Position numbers and translations under genes: made by a program. Shown in pieces: positions 35,501 to 49,623 of a DNA stretch of 64,000 nt (positions are counted from its first letter, which is position 1; the number at the start of each line of letters is the position of its first letter). Source of the DNA: Hofstenia miamia (lineage: Eukaryota; Xenacoelomorpha; Acoela); NCBI GenBank assembly GCA_004352715.1, contig SCFE01000106.1, positions 255,358 through 319,357 of the forward strand, in the 5' to 3' direction. The notes beneath the pieces were generated by a model. The model was not told where the DNA came from. It ran no database searches and saw only the letters and a list, made by a program, of their open reading frames with translations.

Positions 35501-38500
35501 AAAAAAACTTACAGATTTATCTCGTCGTTTTCATTATAAATAATTAGGCTCAGACGAAATACATTTCTGCGCAGTTCTATTACGTTCTGTAATTCACCAT
35601 TCGTTGAATCCAACCAAAACATGTCCCAATTTTCACTGCTTGCTTCAGCTTTTTTATATTTTATGGAATGATCGGCATTTGGTATAAGCTTAGACAGCTA
35701 AAAATTCAAAAAACTTTACAACATCTAATAAAGCTACATCACATATTTTTGGTAGACTGCTTTAAAATTATCACCAAAAACTGACTTGCTAGGTTATATA
35801 TACTTTTAGAAGAAAATAAATTTAAGATCTTTTAAAAATTTTAATAAATTAAATATTTTTAAAAATTTGCATTTTTCTAGAAATTACAGTAATATCTTAA
35901 TTGAATATTGACAAATTGAGTAAAAAATATATATTTTTAGAGAAAAACTAAGGGTTTATTAAATTACTTACAAATAATGTGTAATAATTTTGAATAATAA
36001 ACTAGTTCATTTAACAAACACGTTTTTCATTCAATGTTTTAAGTTTCCCTTGCTTTAATATCGGAGGGTAATTTATATCTATAAATATATTTAGGATTAA
36101 ATCTAAATTTAAAGCAGATGGTAATGTAACTATAAAAGACTTGCTATTTGACCAACTAAATCAGTTATTGCACCAAGCAATTACAATTTTTATAGCCACA
36201 ATGAAGATTTATGGATATAGGAACATAAAGCATATCTTTCATTAATGATTATGCCACAAAGTATTAAAAATTTAAACCTACTAGGTATTCTCAAATAGAA
36301 TTCATTAATTCTTGATATATAATTAGGTTACCGTGACGAATGTTCGATAAGCCTCCACGTATTTCTCGGGAATGCTTAGTTCCATGTGATCGGATATGCT
36401 TCCATTTATAAAGACGTTCGGTACAACATCGTTGACGTCCCCAATTTCGATGAAGATATTTAATGACGCTTCCCATTTTTCCACTGTTGATAATTCAGAA
36501 ACGATTAACTAAAAGTGCATAATTGTGCCGCATTTATTTTTAATTATTAGTTTTAGTACAACCTCAATTTTGTAAATTGGCAGGTCAGTTCCGATTAGAA
36601 AAAAGCTATGATCTAAATTACTCAGAATGATGTATATGTAGTAACAATATCTGATTTGTTATATGATTTTATAGTGCAACAAGTCTTATGTAAACACGGT
36701 CTAACTATTATAGTTGTAGAATTTATTGAAATGAGGCCAAAAAAACCACCTCACTCAGGTTGCTTTAGATTTCAATTCAAACAATTAGTGATTTTAATAA
36801 TGTCTTCAAATATTGAAATATTTTGCTTTATTTGATATTGTGTAAAAATAATATTTAAAATGAGACCATGCATAATAAAATATAAATTTTCTTCAATTAT
36901 TTGACGTATATTTAATGTGAAGATTAATTAGGCTGACAGTTATAGATGTGTATCTAAGGTCTCTACTTTCAAATATAGTATTTTTAAAAAAATTGTGCAC
37001 TTCATTACTTGTAAGGACTTGAAATTTTTCGAAGGACCATTAAGATTACCACTTAGCCTTTACTTGCTTTGAAAAAAATGTAATGATGGTAAGACTTCAG
37101 AAGCGCAACAATTTTTTATATTCAATATCTGAAAAATTTTCAAAAAATTGTTTATTTTAATTGTATTTATTGCTTATTATTGTTTCTATAATATCACATC
37201 TCAAGCAAGACTTTAAGTAGGCCTTGAGTACCTATGGATATATAAATTTTGGGTATGTTCAAAAACTGTGCAGTTTTTTCATTTCCCTCCGGTGGTTTAA
37301 NNNNNNNNNNNNNNNNNNNNNNNNNNNNNNNNNNNNNNNNNNNNNNNNNNNNNNNNNNNNNNNNNNNNNNNNNNNNNNNNNNNNNNNNNNNNNNNNNNNN
37401 NNNNNNNNNNNNNNNNNNNNNNNNNNNNNNNNNNNNNNNNNNNNNNNNNNNNNNNNNNNNNNNNNNNNNNNNNNNNNNNNNNNNNNNNNNNNNNNNNNNN
37501 NNNNNNNNNNNNNNNNNNNNNNNNNNNNNNNNNNNNNNNNNNNNNNNNNNNNNNNNNNNNNNNNNNNNNNNNNNNNNNNNNNNNNNNNNNNNNNNNNNNN
37601 NNNNNNNNNNNNNNNNNNNNNNNNNNNNNNNNNNNNNNNNNNNNNNNNNNNNNNNNNNNNNNNNNNNNNNNNNNNNNNNNNNNNNNNNNNNNNNNNNNNN
37701 NNNNNNNNNNNNNNNNNNNNNNNNNNNNNNNNNNNNNNNNNNNNNNNNNNNNNNNNNNNNNNNNNNNNNNNNNNNNNNNNNNNNGAGAGTAACCTCCTCG
37801 TGGTGGTTCCTGGATAGGCGGAGACGCTGAGCCAATACTTGATGGGCGCGTCGCTTTGCGGAGTCCCGAACCTAGAGTGGACGTTAAACAATAGGGTATA
37901 AGAAGGTGCAACCATGTGTGCTTTGCACATATGGGGGCGGTGATGATGATGTGAGACTGTCTGTTCTGTGGAGCAGACGGCGACTTCTATGCCCAGAGCC
38001 GTAGAGTGCGTCTACGAGGGCAGTTATACAGAGGATTTTCCTCTGTCTCTGGCCTCTAGATAGGCCTAGGCCAGCATTTGCTGAGCCTTACCTATGAGGG
38101 AGCTTTGCTTCGTCATGGGTTTTAGTTATGATCCGACATTCTAAGTTACGGAGATTTTAGGACGTCACTTGGTGCTTTGCACTCAAGTGTATAAATATCT
38201 CCTAAATAATCAGGATCTCCATAACAGGCAGACGCAGGTGCTCACGAGTTACCTCAGTTAGTAGCCTTGGTTGGCGAAAGCTGTAGAGAGGCGCAACCCT
38301 CTCATGAAGCTCGGCCTTCGGCTTCACTCTCTGCTGATCAGACTCAACACAGATCAGCACTCTGCGTGCCAGGGGTCGCCAGAGGACAAGCATGATTAAG
38401 CCGGCAGCACACTTCTAGGGGAAGTGCCAGAGCTGATCTGTTGCCACCCACTCTTCAGTCCGTTGACTGGTAGAGTAACCCCGACAAAAAAATTGTAATT

Positions 38501-39027
38501 CTAGTCCTACTCTACATTTTCACCTTTCAAATTCTAGAATTGCAATAATTCGTGCAACACTTTAAAAAATATCACATTTGTGGGAAAAAGATATATCAAT
38601 TCCAATACGTTTAAGCTCAGCTTTATTTTACTATATAAACTAGATTTCAATTTACTCATAAAGTTCGAAATTTATTATTTAATTATTATTTATGAACACC
38701 ATTTGAGTATATATTTTCTTAACTAAATTTTGATAGACTCAATAAGGTTTACTTCATAATGCCGTAAAATTCCTTAAAATTGAAAAATTGGTAAATGAGA
38801 AGAAGGTATTTTTGACAATATGATATTCAACATCAGTTTGATGTTAACACATAGAAATAGACCAATTTGATTTTGACATATAAGAATTAAATATAGATGC
38901 AGCATGGATATATGTAAACAAGCAAGCGCCAATTTTCAAGGATTCGGTTAAAACCGGTTAAAATCCTGTTAAGTTAAGAAGCAATCCAGTCCGTTAATCC
39001 GATTAAGATAGGTTGGGACGCACAGTA

Positions 39028-39058
<31 letters not shown>

Positions 39059-40609
39059 CGTTCCAAGACAGCAATAAGCAAAACACATTTATGAATAACA
39101 AATCTGCAGATATTTCATATATTACCACAGGAAAGTTGACTTGAAATAAATCCTAGACAACAAATTGTCAACCAATTTCTATTTTTCAGATATATTGATA
39201 AATTGCGCAGGTTTGTATGAAACTATATTTAAATGCATTTTTTGCGAAAAATAAATATATTTTTCTCGACAATAAGAAAAATAAATATATTAAATGCATT
39301 TTCTGATATTTTCTTCATAAAAATATATTTTTATCGCTGTGTCTGACTGGTTGAGTAAAGTCACGATGTACGAAGCTAATCTTGTTTGTCATTGGATATT
39401 ATGCGCAGGGTGTCTGAGCATACGCAGGCGGTGTCTAGCAGCACAGTGCTGCAGAATAATTTTCTCACCGTAGTTTTCACAAAATTAAAATTATTGTCAC
39501 AAAAAATAAATAATATTTCATTGTTCACATTGAAAAATAAATATATTTAAATATATTTATTGCTAATATATTTAAATAAAAAATAATTTCATAAAATCCT
39601 GTAAATGTGTATTGATATCTTAGTATTTCCATATCTTTCAGGATTAGAATTTTTTATAGAATCTGATAAGAGGAAATGTTCATATTGTTAAATTTTGCAT
39701 TGTTAAGTAGGATCACATAAATCTAATAAAATTTTTACATATTTCTATCCTTTTGAAACGCATGGTAGACATTTAAACAATAATCTAATAGCACATTCCG
39801 TAATTCAAAAATACATACTGTTAAATTAATTTGAGGTGGATCCAAAACTTCTCTATCAATGACCTTTAGAGATTTTAGCAATATTTGAATTTTTCCGGGT
39901 ACTTCACGTGAAAAACTGACTAGTTCAAATACTTCTGCTGCCTCAGAATTAGATATTGAGGCTGTGAGCATGTCCTGAAAGTACACATAAATATATTTTA
40001 TGCAGGAAAGATATCAGATGTAGACTTTTACAAAGTTTATTATTTTTACAATGTATCTTTAAAATTCACCTGGTCGATGTCCTTAAACTCAGCAGAAAAC
40101 ACTTTATTTGAGGATGCAGAACTAACAAACGTCCCAATGGGTTGGTTTTCGAGAATATATCCCTTTGAGTCATTTGACATGAGTTGAGGCTTATATTCAT
40201 TAACGTTGTCAACAATTACTTGAACTTCGGAAAAAGCTGATTTGTAAGGATCGTTCTCTTGAAATGCCTTTATGTAGAAGTTGTAGCTCGTTGCATTCTC
40301 AAAGTTCAGTTCAGACATCAACGTAATTACACCCGTACTGGCATTTATAGAAAATTCTTCTGAAAAATCTAAGAAATTGGAGTTAAAAACAAAACAGTTG
40401 CTGGTTAAAGCATGCTAAAGAAACTAAACATTAAAATGAGACTGGTCAATATTTGAAGGGACTGAAACAATTGATAACAGGCTTTCCTAATTTCCCAGTG
40501 CTCAACGTCGTTTAAAATTATCAAACCGAATTTTTGTCAATTGATGCTAATTTTGAACAATAGGATGTTTATGGTGAAATTGTGTGACCACATAGCTAAG
40601 AATATATCT

Positions 40610-40648
<39 letters not shown>

Positions 40649-43074
40649 GGTAATAGGCGTTAATTTTCTTGAAAAATTAATTGATATTTCTTAAAGTATT
40701 CTAATAGCAGCAGAGAAAACTAAATTACCAGATACTGGAGAGAGAGGGTATAATTAAGAAAGTATTTTTTGGTGTGCGGCACTAAAACGATCTTCACACT
40801 TGTCGCTAATATATTCCAAGCATTCTTTAGAAAACAATTTTACGGAAATAATAGATTTACAATCGTGCATGTAAATTAAATAATAAATGTATTTACCCTA
40901 AAAATTCTTTTCATTTTCCATAAAATACGCAATTTTAAAATATTTTGTATTTGAAATAATGGGAAATACTATTTGCTTGACACGGAATAACCGAGCTTAC
41001 CTGTAAGATTGTACATAATATTAGGAGGATCTTCTATGTTTGAATCTGAATCAACTGCGCGAATACCGAATTTCTCCGCTGATGCTTTAAAGTCCACAGT
41101 GTACTTTTCAATATCGTAAGGCTAAACACAAAAAACACAAAATAGGACATAATAACTTAAAGAGCTTAAACTTTTTCTATAAAAAACATTCATTTTGCAA
41201 GACAAAATTTAGAGATATCCAACCAGTGCACTAAGGTCTTACGTAGTGCGGCGATTTTGGGGTGCGTTGCGGTGCAATGGCGTTAAAACGTTTTCTGCGG
41301 CAGTGATATATAAAACACAGTTATTAGTTTGTAAAGCCATTCATTAGTTTATCTGAGATTTTTCCCTTCATTATTTTAAAAGTTTCCTATATGCCTATCA
41401 TATAAATTTCGTAGAAAAAGTTATCATTGCAATATACAAACTACAAACTGAATTAAACTATTTTCAGTAAAGCAAATACTACTTTTGAGTTGAAATAGTG
41501 AAGCGGCCTACATAGCTGAACGTTAGAATAGACCAGCTTCGATTTTAAATCATCATCAGTATAATAATAATGCGGTAATAAATTTACAATAACTACACTT
41601 TATAAATTAATATTGCAAGTACTTCTAAAATAAATTTTTTATTAATATGCTTTCTTGTATATTTAAAAGTAGATCTTTCTTAGTTTCCTTAATAAAAATT
41701 GCTTCACCGATTTTAGATAGTTTGATCTTAATAGTATATTGAAATTATCTTCTCTTGTAGTATGTTTATGTAAATATATTTCTTGTCTTAGATGCCCATT
41801 TAGATGTTCTTTTATTCTGGTTCCTAGATGTCTTTTAGTTTCTCCAATGTATGATTTTTTTACAATAATCGCATTGGTATTTATATTTTACGGAAGAAAC
41901 TAAATTTTTCGAAACTGGGTCTTTGTTTTTAATGATGTTCGATGTTCTAAATAATGTAAATGTTGGTATAATTTTTGTCTGCTTTAGTTTGGTGTTCATT
42001 AATATAACTTTTTTCTTTACTTTAATAACTTGATTACTGCAATAGGGAAGTTTCAAATATACTGTATAATAGTCTTAGTTTCATCAGTGGTGTTTTCTAT
42101 TTGATTTTAAGTAATAATCAAAATATATTTGAAAATTTTTCTTCTGAGACTCTTCATATTTGAAATGAAAATAAAATTATAAACACATATTACGATAGAT
42201 AGTCTATCTTCGTCAGCAAAATGGTGGTAATACAGGGTGTTTCAAAAGTCTTGGAAACATTACAAATGCGTATATCTCGTGAACTATTCCAGGTAGAAAA
42301 ATGAAATTGATGCCAGTTTAACCTTGTGTAAACAAGTTTTTGGTCATTTTAAAGCAATTTCCAAGAAAGGTGTCTATGGACCGTTTTTCTTTGAGGAGAC
42401 AACTATCACTGGTGAATCCTATCTCAATATGCTTGAAGGCTGGGTAATGGTTCAGTTGGAAGAAGAAGAATCTGATTATTTCATTTTTCAACAAGATGGT
42501 GCACCTCCACACTGGAGTCTTAGAGTAAGGCAGTTTTTAACACAAGGCTGCCTGGTAGATAAATTGGGAGATCTGGGCGAGGTGATGATGTTCTCATGCC
42601 CTGGCCTCCTCGATCTCCAGATCTTGCCCCGCGTGACTTTTTTCTTTGAGGCTTTGTCAAGCAACACGTTTATGTGCCGCCCTTTCCAAAAGATATTGAC
42701 GAACTAAAGGCTCGAGTAACTGCAGTTGTGGGAATCATTGACGTCGAGATGCTGGAACGCGACTAGATGTCTGCCGTGTGACAAATGGTGCTCATATTGA
42801 GCAACTTTGAAGATTCCCCACAAAACTGGAAACTTTAACCTCTCCAACGGTATCAATTTTATTTTTCATCTCCTAATAGTCTTTGAGTTATTAAAAATCG
42901 TTATGTTCCCAAGACTTTTGAAACACCCTGTATTTTAAATTTTAGTTATATGTTAAGATGCATGATATTAGAATAATTTCGACATGCTAATTTCTTTTTG
43001 GGTACTTAATATTTGACTTTTATCTGTTGTATCATTGATGGTAATTACATTTCCCATTTTCGTAAATTCATTAG

Positions 43075-43108
<34 letters not shown>

Positions 43109-46100
43109 NNNNNNNNNNNNNNNNNNNNNNNNNNNNNNNNNNNNNNNNNNNNNNNNNNNNNNNNNNNNNNNNNNNNNNNNNNNNNNNNNNNNNNNNNNNN
43201 NNNNNNNNNNNNNNNNNNNNNNNNNNNNNNNNNNNNNNNNNNNNNNTATATATATATATATGTACATGAATTGATTATTTATGCTATGGCAGGCCGTACT
43301 CAGCGTTAACTAGAATTTTTTGCCATAGTACAGGGTGTTAATATTGGCACTTTTAAGGATAAGCGGAATTCTTGACTACGATATGTTAATTAGTATATAA
43401 AACATCCATATTGTTAAAAATCTCCGATGGTTATCCATTAAAATGGTGAGAAAAATCGATTTAATTTTTTTGGCCGCAGCAGAATTTTCAAAATTTGTCA
43501 AAATGTAGATTTTTATGAATAATGTTTACTGCAATTTTCAATTTTACGTTTTTATCAGCCACACAGATAAAGCATTGGGGCGAAAAGTGTACCAAGCGTT
43601 AATATCTATTTAGCGTTAACATACTTGGAAAACAATACATGTGTAAATAAATATGTTTACATACATATATTTATATATATATATATAAATGATTTCGTTT
43701 TGAACTATAAATTAACATTTAATCAAAAAATGCTATTGAAATTCATGAATATAGTATATAAATATATATATATTGGGTTCCACAATTTCCCGACTACTTT
43801 GATATAGCATTACAACATAAGCGTTTTATAATGTATCATAATAATTTGAGCATACCACATACCACATTAGTGTCTTCTCTTATGTGAGTAGTGTACGTAA
43901 TCGATCGACATCTGAATCCATCAAAGTTGCAAGGAACGAAATGAACAGGACGGTCGTCGGCATCTTCCACTTGTATTTCAACAGAAGCATTGCTGTGTAA
44001 GCCAAGAGCATCCTAGAAAATATAATTATTTACTCTTAAATGAAATAAATTTCATCTATAAAGAAATTACGAAATATGTTTTGAACACAATAAACTGCAA
44101 TTAAAAATGTAAGATTACCGATACTTTCACCAAGAATTTAAACTTATCACGAGTTTCATAATCAAGCTGTCTCTTAAGAGTAACTTCTCCAGTGGATTCT
44201 GAGACTGCAAAAAATTCGAAGGCATCCTAAAATTATTTAAGTAAAATCATTGAAGTAAAAAAATTGATGCACTAAAAGTATAAAAGCTTATGTTAAATGA
44301 AATATTAGCATATAATTCTTTGTGATTACGGATTTTATTCTATTACATTTATATTCTTAATTTATATGCTTGAGGTTTTCTAAACTGTTCCAAAAACATG
44401 CAAATTAGAAACATAAATTAAAGTGTGAACTAAATATATATAGAAAGAAACATACTTTGATTTATCCAGATTTGCTTTATTACGAAATTTTATTAAACGC
44501 AATTTTTAGAGTTTTCAATTCTTAACATTGTTTCAGCATCCTAGTTGTAATCGATTTGAGAGTTTTTAATCCGACCCAACACGAACCCGATTTGTTGGAT
44601 TCGACTACAAAATCGAATGACATAATCTTAGCATACAAATAATTATGTTGTCCTTAAGAAGAATTATAAACATGTGTGGGGAAAGTAACGAATTTAAAAT
44701 GTATTTATATAATTAATTGCTGAGCAAAGCAATTCAATAGCATCAATTGCTTGTGAATATCTCACAGCCATTAACAAATTTAATTGAATAAAATTGGCAA
44801 ATTTTTTGAGAAATTTTGAAATGATAGCAGAAAATAATTACAAGAGTGATAAGAAATCGGATATCAATAAAAACTGTTACAGATAATAGTGGACACTAAT
44901 TTTATGTTTGAAATTTGTAGGAATTCCATAGATTACTGCAACATGAAACCAAAACAAATCAAAACTGAAAAAGTGCAATTAATAACTTAATAATTGTACC
45001 TGATCAGATGACTTATCAATTATTAGAGCATAATCTAATGACGATCGTAAATCTCGATCATATGCTGAAACTTTCCCAACCACTGAATTAATAAATGACA
45101 ACTAAAGTAGCAATGAAAGTACTGAAGAAAATGCGATTGGTTACCTCCGAGACATTGAATATATAAGACTGTTGATAGAAAACGGGAGTGAATTCATTGA
45201 CATCCGTTACTTTTATAGAAACATGGTAGCTCTAAAAACAACAGTGTACGTCCTCATGGATATAAAATGATATGTACATTTGACAATTTTTAACATTAAT
45301 TTATTTCAACTATTAAAATAATACAATTTACTGTGCCGCCACATTAAAAGGTAGTAAATGTAAGCAAATTTTGCAGAAGTGCTTGTAGTTTCACTGTTTA
45401 GACATCATTAAGCAATTTTCTTTAAAAGTGCATTGTTGTGATTTGACCTGGCTTCACCAATCATAGGAGTGAAATTGACATCCATTAATAAAACTTAGGT
45501 AACTATAAATATAAATGTACGGCGAAAATTTTTTCTAATATATTGTATATTGGTAAGCAATGTTTATATTAGCGACGTAACCCATTAACTATTATTGATT
45601 TTTTTTCTAATCTTGCTAATTAAAAGTATCTATTTGCCTGTTCAGACAAATTCTCGATGGTTAGAGAAGGTAGCATAAACAATTACGCTGCATAAAACTT
45701 GTGACCACATGTTTTCTTCACAAAAAGGCGTTAGACTAATATGCATCTGTAGATGACTGTAGCAAACTACAGAACAATTAGATTAGAACAATTGCATTTG
45801 AAGGAATAGCTTATGATTTATCTTCCTTGTAAAGGTTTTCTTAAGTCCTAGAATTATTCTCAGTCCTGCAAAATCAGAAATCATCAAAATACAAGTAAGT
45901 ATTTTTGAATTCAATGATAAAATTCTTCTATTTTTAAAATCATATTGATTTAATAACAAATGACATCATTTAATTGTACGATCAGTCTATCATAAAACAT
46001 TCTTACCACAGCTTGCGAATTTGGCGTGTTTTCTTCACATATAAGTGTTAAAGATATCGAACTTGATGAAAACAACTAAAAGGTTCTCCTAGTTAGTAAA

Positions 46101-47528
46101 TTTATTCAGTAAATTGCTTCAAAGAAATTGAAAATTTCGAAGTTTTTTTCTGTAACAATTATCAAAGTTTTAGCATATCTGTAATAATAGAATAATTAGA
46201 AAGTACATGCTGTTTGAAAAGTAATGCAAAGAATTAATGTAATTATTTCTATTGCAAGTAACTAACAATACAAAATATTTTTGATAAGTAGATAGAAATA
46301 AAAAAAATAATTATAAAAAATTTCATTGTTTATAAATGAACGCAATCACTGAATCCACTATAATTATTGATTATCAATCAGACAAAAATATGATATTACT
46401 TACATTAATTTTTTACGATATGCTTGAAACAGCCAATAAATAATATAAATATGATTTCTATAATTAATATTGATGCGACGAATAGATTCCGTCTTAACTA
46501 AATAAAAATAATCTTAAAATATTGTTTGTGATTCTATACTTTTTCATCTTTTGATCGACTCTTATACCAGATAACTCAATTTTTAAGGAATTCTAAGAGC
46601 TTGTATTACTTTGGTAGTCATAAGCGTTCCTTAAGATTTAAACTTATTGCTGCTCCAATCTTGTGAGTACATCTAGATTTCCAAGTTCAGTTAACTTTCC
46701 AAGCCTCGAGCAATTCGTTCAACACATGTCAGTACTTAGGAACCGATGAAAATACATGTATTAATGGGATTGCTCTTGAACTTAACTACTGCCACAATGT
46801 GGGGACTTAGTGTTTCTCTCTCTACTATGTCTTCGTTTCTCTTTCCTAGTAGCTTTGTCAAGAAGAGCAAGGCATCATTCTTATTGAGGTTGAAGTCTCC
46901 TCGTTTGCATTCCTTTTACACTTTTCTATTGATTCTCACTTCAAATCTCATTTTAGTCAAATGATCATATCACTGGAATGATATTACGGTCATCTTTTTC
47001 ATGTTAGTGTTGACTTTTAGATTAGGTAATTCAAAGATCACCCAATAATATAAAAGCGTGTGGTGTTGCTTACTTATTGTACCCAACTAACTACATAGTT
47101 TTATTATTCAAGCTCTCTTTTGCATAGTTTACTAAAGTCTTTAACTCAATTAAGAGATAATTATATTGACTTACAAACATTTTAATAATTACCATTAAAA
47201 TTTGCTAAACTATACTAAAGAACCTACTGTTTTGTTGTCGATATCAATTTCTTGCAGAAGATAGACATCAAAGGTTGATGAATTAATTGCGAAATATTCT
47301 GAAATATTTCCATCTTGTTCTAATGTCAGAGTAACATTTAACGGTGGACCGACGATTGATATGTTGTGTTTGATGATTTTCCCTAGTATTTTAAATTAAT
47401 ACCATAAATTTAATTCTTTTGTCCTGCGTTTCAATCATTAAAATCGATAGATTTTTACACATTTTACATTTTGCTTAAATCAACATATGCTATGGAAATT
47501 CTGATGGCTAATTGAAAACCACTGCTAA

Positions 47529-47565
<37 letters not shown>

Positions 47566-49578
47566 ATTCAGTTATTATAATACTAGAGTTATTACTACTT
47601 AGTTTATCAACGCTATTAGTTTAAATTATGCAACGTAATAGATGTAAGCAAATAAATATTACCTTTAGAGTAATTTTCTGGCATCGATATAAAAAGTATT
47701 TGACCAGGAAAATCTCCATTTTCATGGACTGCACATGGAGCTAAAATGGTTAAATTATCAAATATTGATTTCAATAAATTGAAAAATACTTAACAGCCTA
47801 ATTTACAATTTATGTAAACCCTTGTTGCAAATTTTAATATAATTTGGATATCATTAATTATAATTAATTTGTTGACGGGCTTGAGTTGGTAAACTTTCCA
47901 AGGCAATAAGGCAACTTTTTAGTGTCAAATTATTTATCAAGTTTAGACCAACAATGGACACCATTCTGTTTAATTTGTTTTTAATTAGGTTCTTAAAATG
48001 AATTACAATTTCCATGCATGCTACCATGGACTCCTAGATTATTATAATAATCTAGGAGTCCATGATACTACTTAGCAAAAGAGATTGAATCATCCGATAA
48101 AAATATGTTCAATAAGCAAAGTATTTTGATCATGTATTCTTGCATAAACAACGTGGTGCCAAGTTGTACATAAAGAATATCTGTACAATGTAATGTACAA
48201 TGCAATTTTATAGTTACAAAATTATACTTGCCATCTTTCCTAAAATTACTATAATTATAAATATATGCGTAGTGGTTAGTCTTGTACTTAATATTTCGAG
48301 ACAATATTTTGGAGATTAATGCATAGAATTTGTCAATCACTATAGTTGTAAGTTTTTCAGGAAACATAAGTTGAAAGTACATGCTTAAATAGACTATTCA
48401 CGGCAATCGACTTGATTACATATGCAATAATCAATTTTTACCTAAAGTCCCAAAAAAGGATATCGAAATTAAATAGTGAGATAAATATGTATTAATTGAA
48501 TAAAACTAAAGAACACTAAGATAGTTCTGCTGAAATTTTCTACCGGTATCCTATACAAAGAGGTGGAACTTCTAAGACTTCCTTATATCACAATTGCTTT
48601 CTGTAGAAAACATGTAATTTCTATAACCTGACAAGGTTAGATTTACAAAATCTGGCCATGCCCATAACTGAAATGCAGCTAAAGTACTTTTACGTTCTTA
48701 AGCATCTTGCATTTTATTAAAGACATTTGCTCAGATTGGTAAATATGTCATTTCGCTAAAAAACTTAAATCTATTTTAACTTCTTTAATAAACACAGTTA
48801 AAGAATTTGAATTAAATTTATTGGAAAATTTTTGAAAAATTGTGGCTGCTGTGACTGAAAAATATTTTTGAGTCGATTTCTAGAGTAATATTATTTCAGT
48901 AAATTTTTATATATCTGAACATATACTTCACGACAGTTTCTCAAGATTGAGTTAATTTGGGTGTTTTACTCATACAGCAGGAGACAAAAGCGTTTCACCA
49001 ATAAAAAGATATTTAATTGCATTTACGGATCCAGTACATCTAACTATAGTCTAATATTCATCACCCTAAATTGCTTCTCAAAACATTATGGACTAATAAA
49101 TTTAGTCGTCATTATACAATATAGGGTTTTATGACGCATTTTATCAGGTCAACAGGCATGATGTCTACTTCGTGGATAAAGTTCAATCTTTAATTCATCC
49201 GATAAAATCACCTCTTTCCAAACGAAAAGGATCACGCTTACTCCAATTTAGTTCGACCGAATGAAAGTCTTTTTTAAATATGAATGGCCATTAATTCCTC
49301 CATGCAATACATTGCGGGTTAAATAACGTCTGATTGATTATTGGTGACATTTTGAGAACTTTTAGTCGTTCTCATAATCGTTCACGACTGCAGGTGATGA
49401 GCAATACGGATGTTGCATGCAATTCTTAAAAATACTTAGGATATGCACAAAAAGTACTTGGCAGGAATTTATATAAGTGAGAATGTATTGTATAGAAAGC
49501 TGAAAGAAAGCATCTAAAATGGTTGATCTTCATTATGAATTAGCAATTCAAATGCATATACATGTATGTAATTTATAA

Positions 49579-49623
<45 letters not shown>

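Noticed and set aside
36291-36476. 61-codon minus ORF starting MGSVIKY
   Set aside because: Wrong frame. The cadherin exon in the neighbouring frame carries GDVNDVVP and fits the splice phases.
37194-37930. Several apparent 190-220 codon ORFs
   Set aside because: They consist almost wholly of the N gap.
39735-39986. Reading the 83-codon minus ORF as a whole protein
   Set aside because: Only 39974-39819 is exon. The part past GTATGT is intron and ends at a chance stop.
43329-43620. Possible second mariner element starting TACAGGGTGTTAATATTGG
   Set aside because: Only one end is visible, and the AGCGTTAAC repeats at 43301 and 43613 do not form a convincing inverted pair.
48068-48382. 104-codon minus-strand ORF as the cadherin first exon
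   Set aside because: It has no signal peptide and no phase-1 donor feeding exon 2. The 55892 exon has both.
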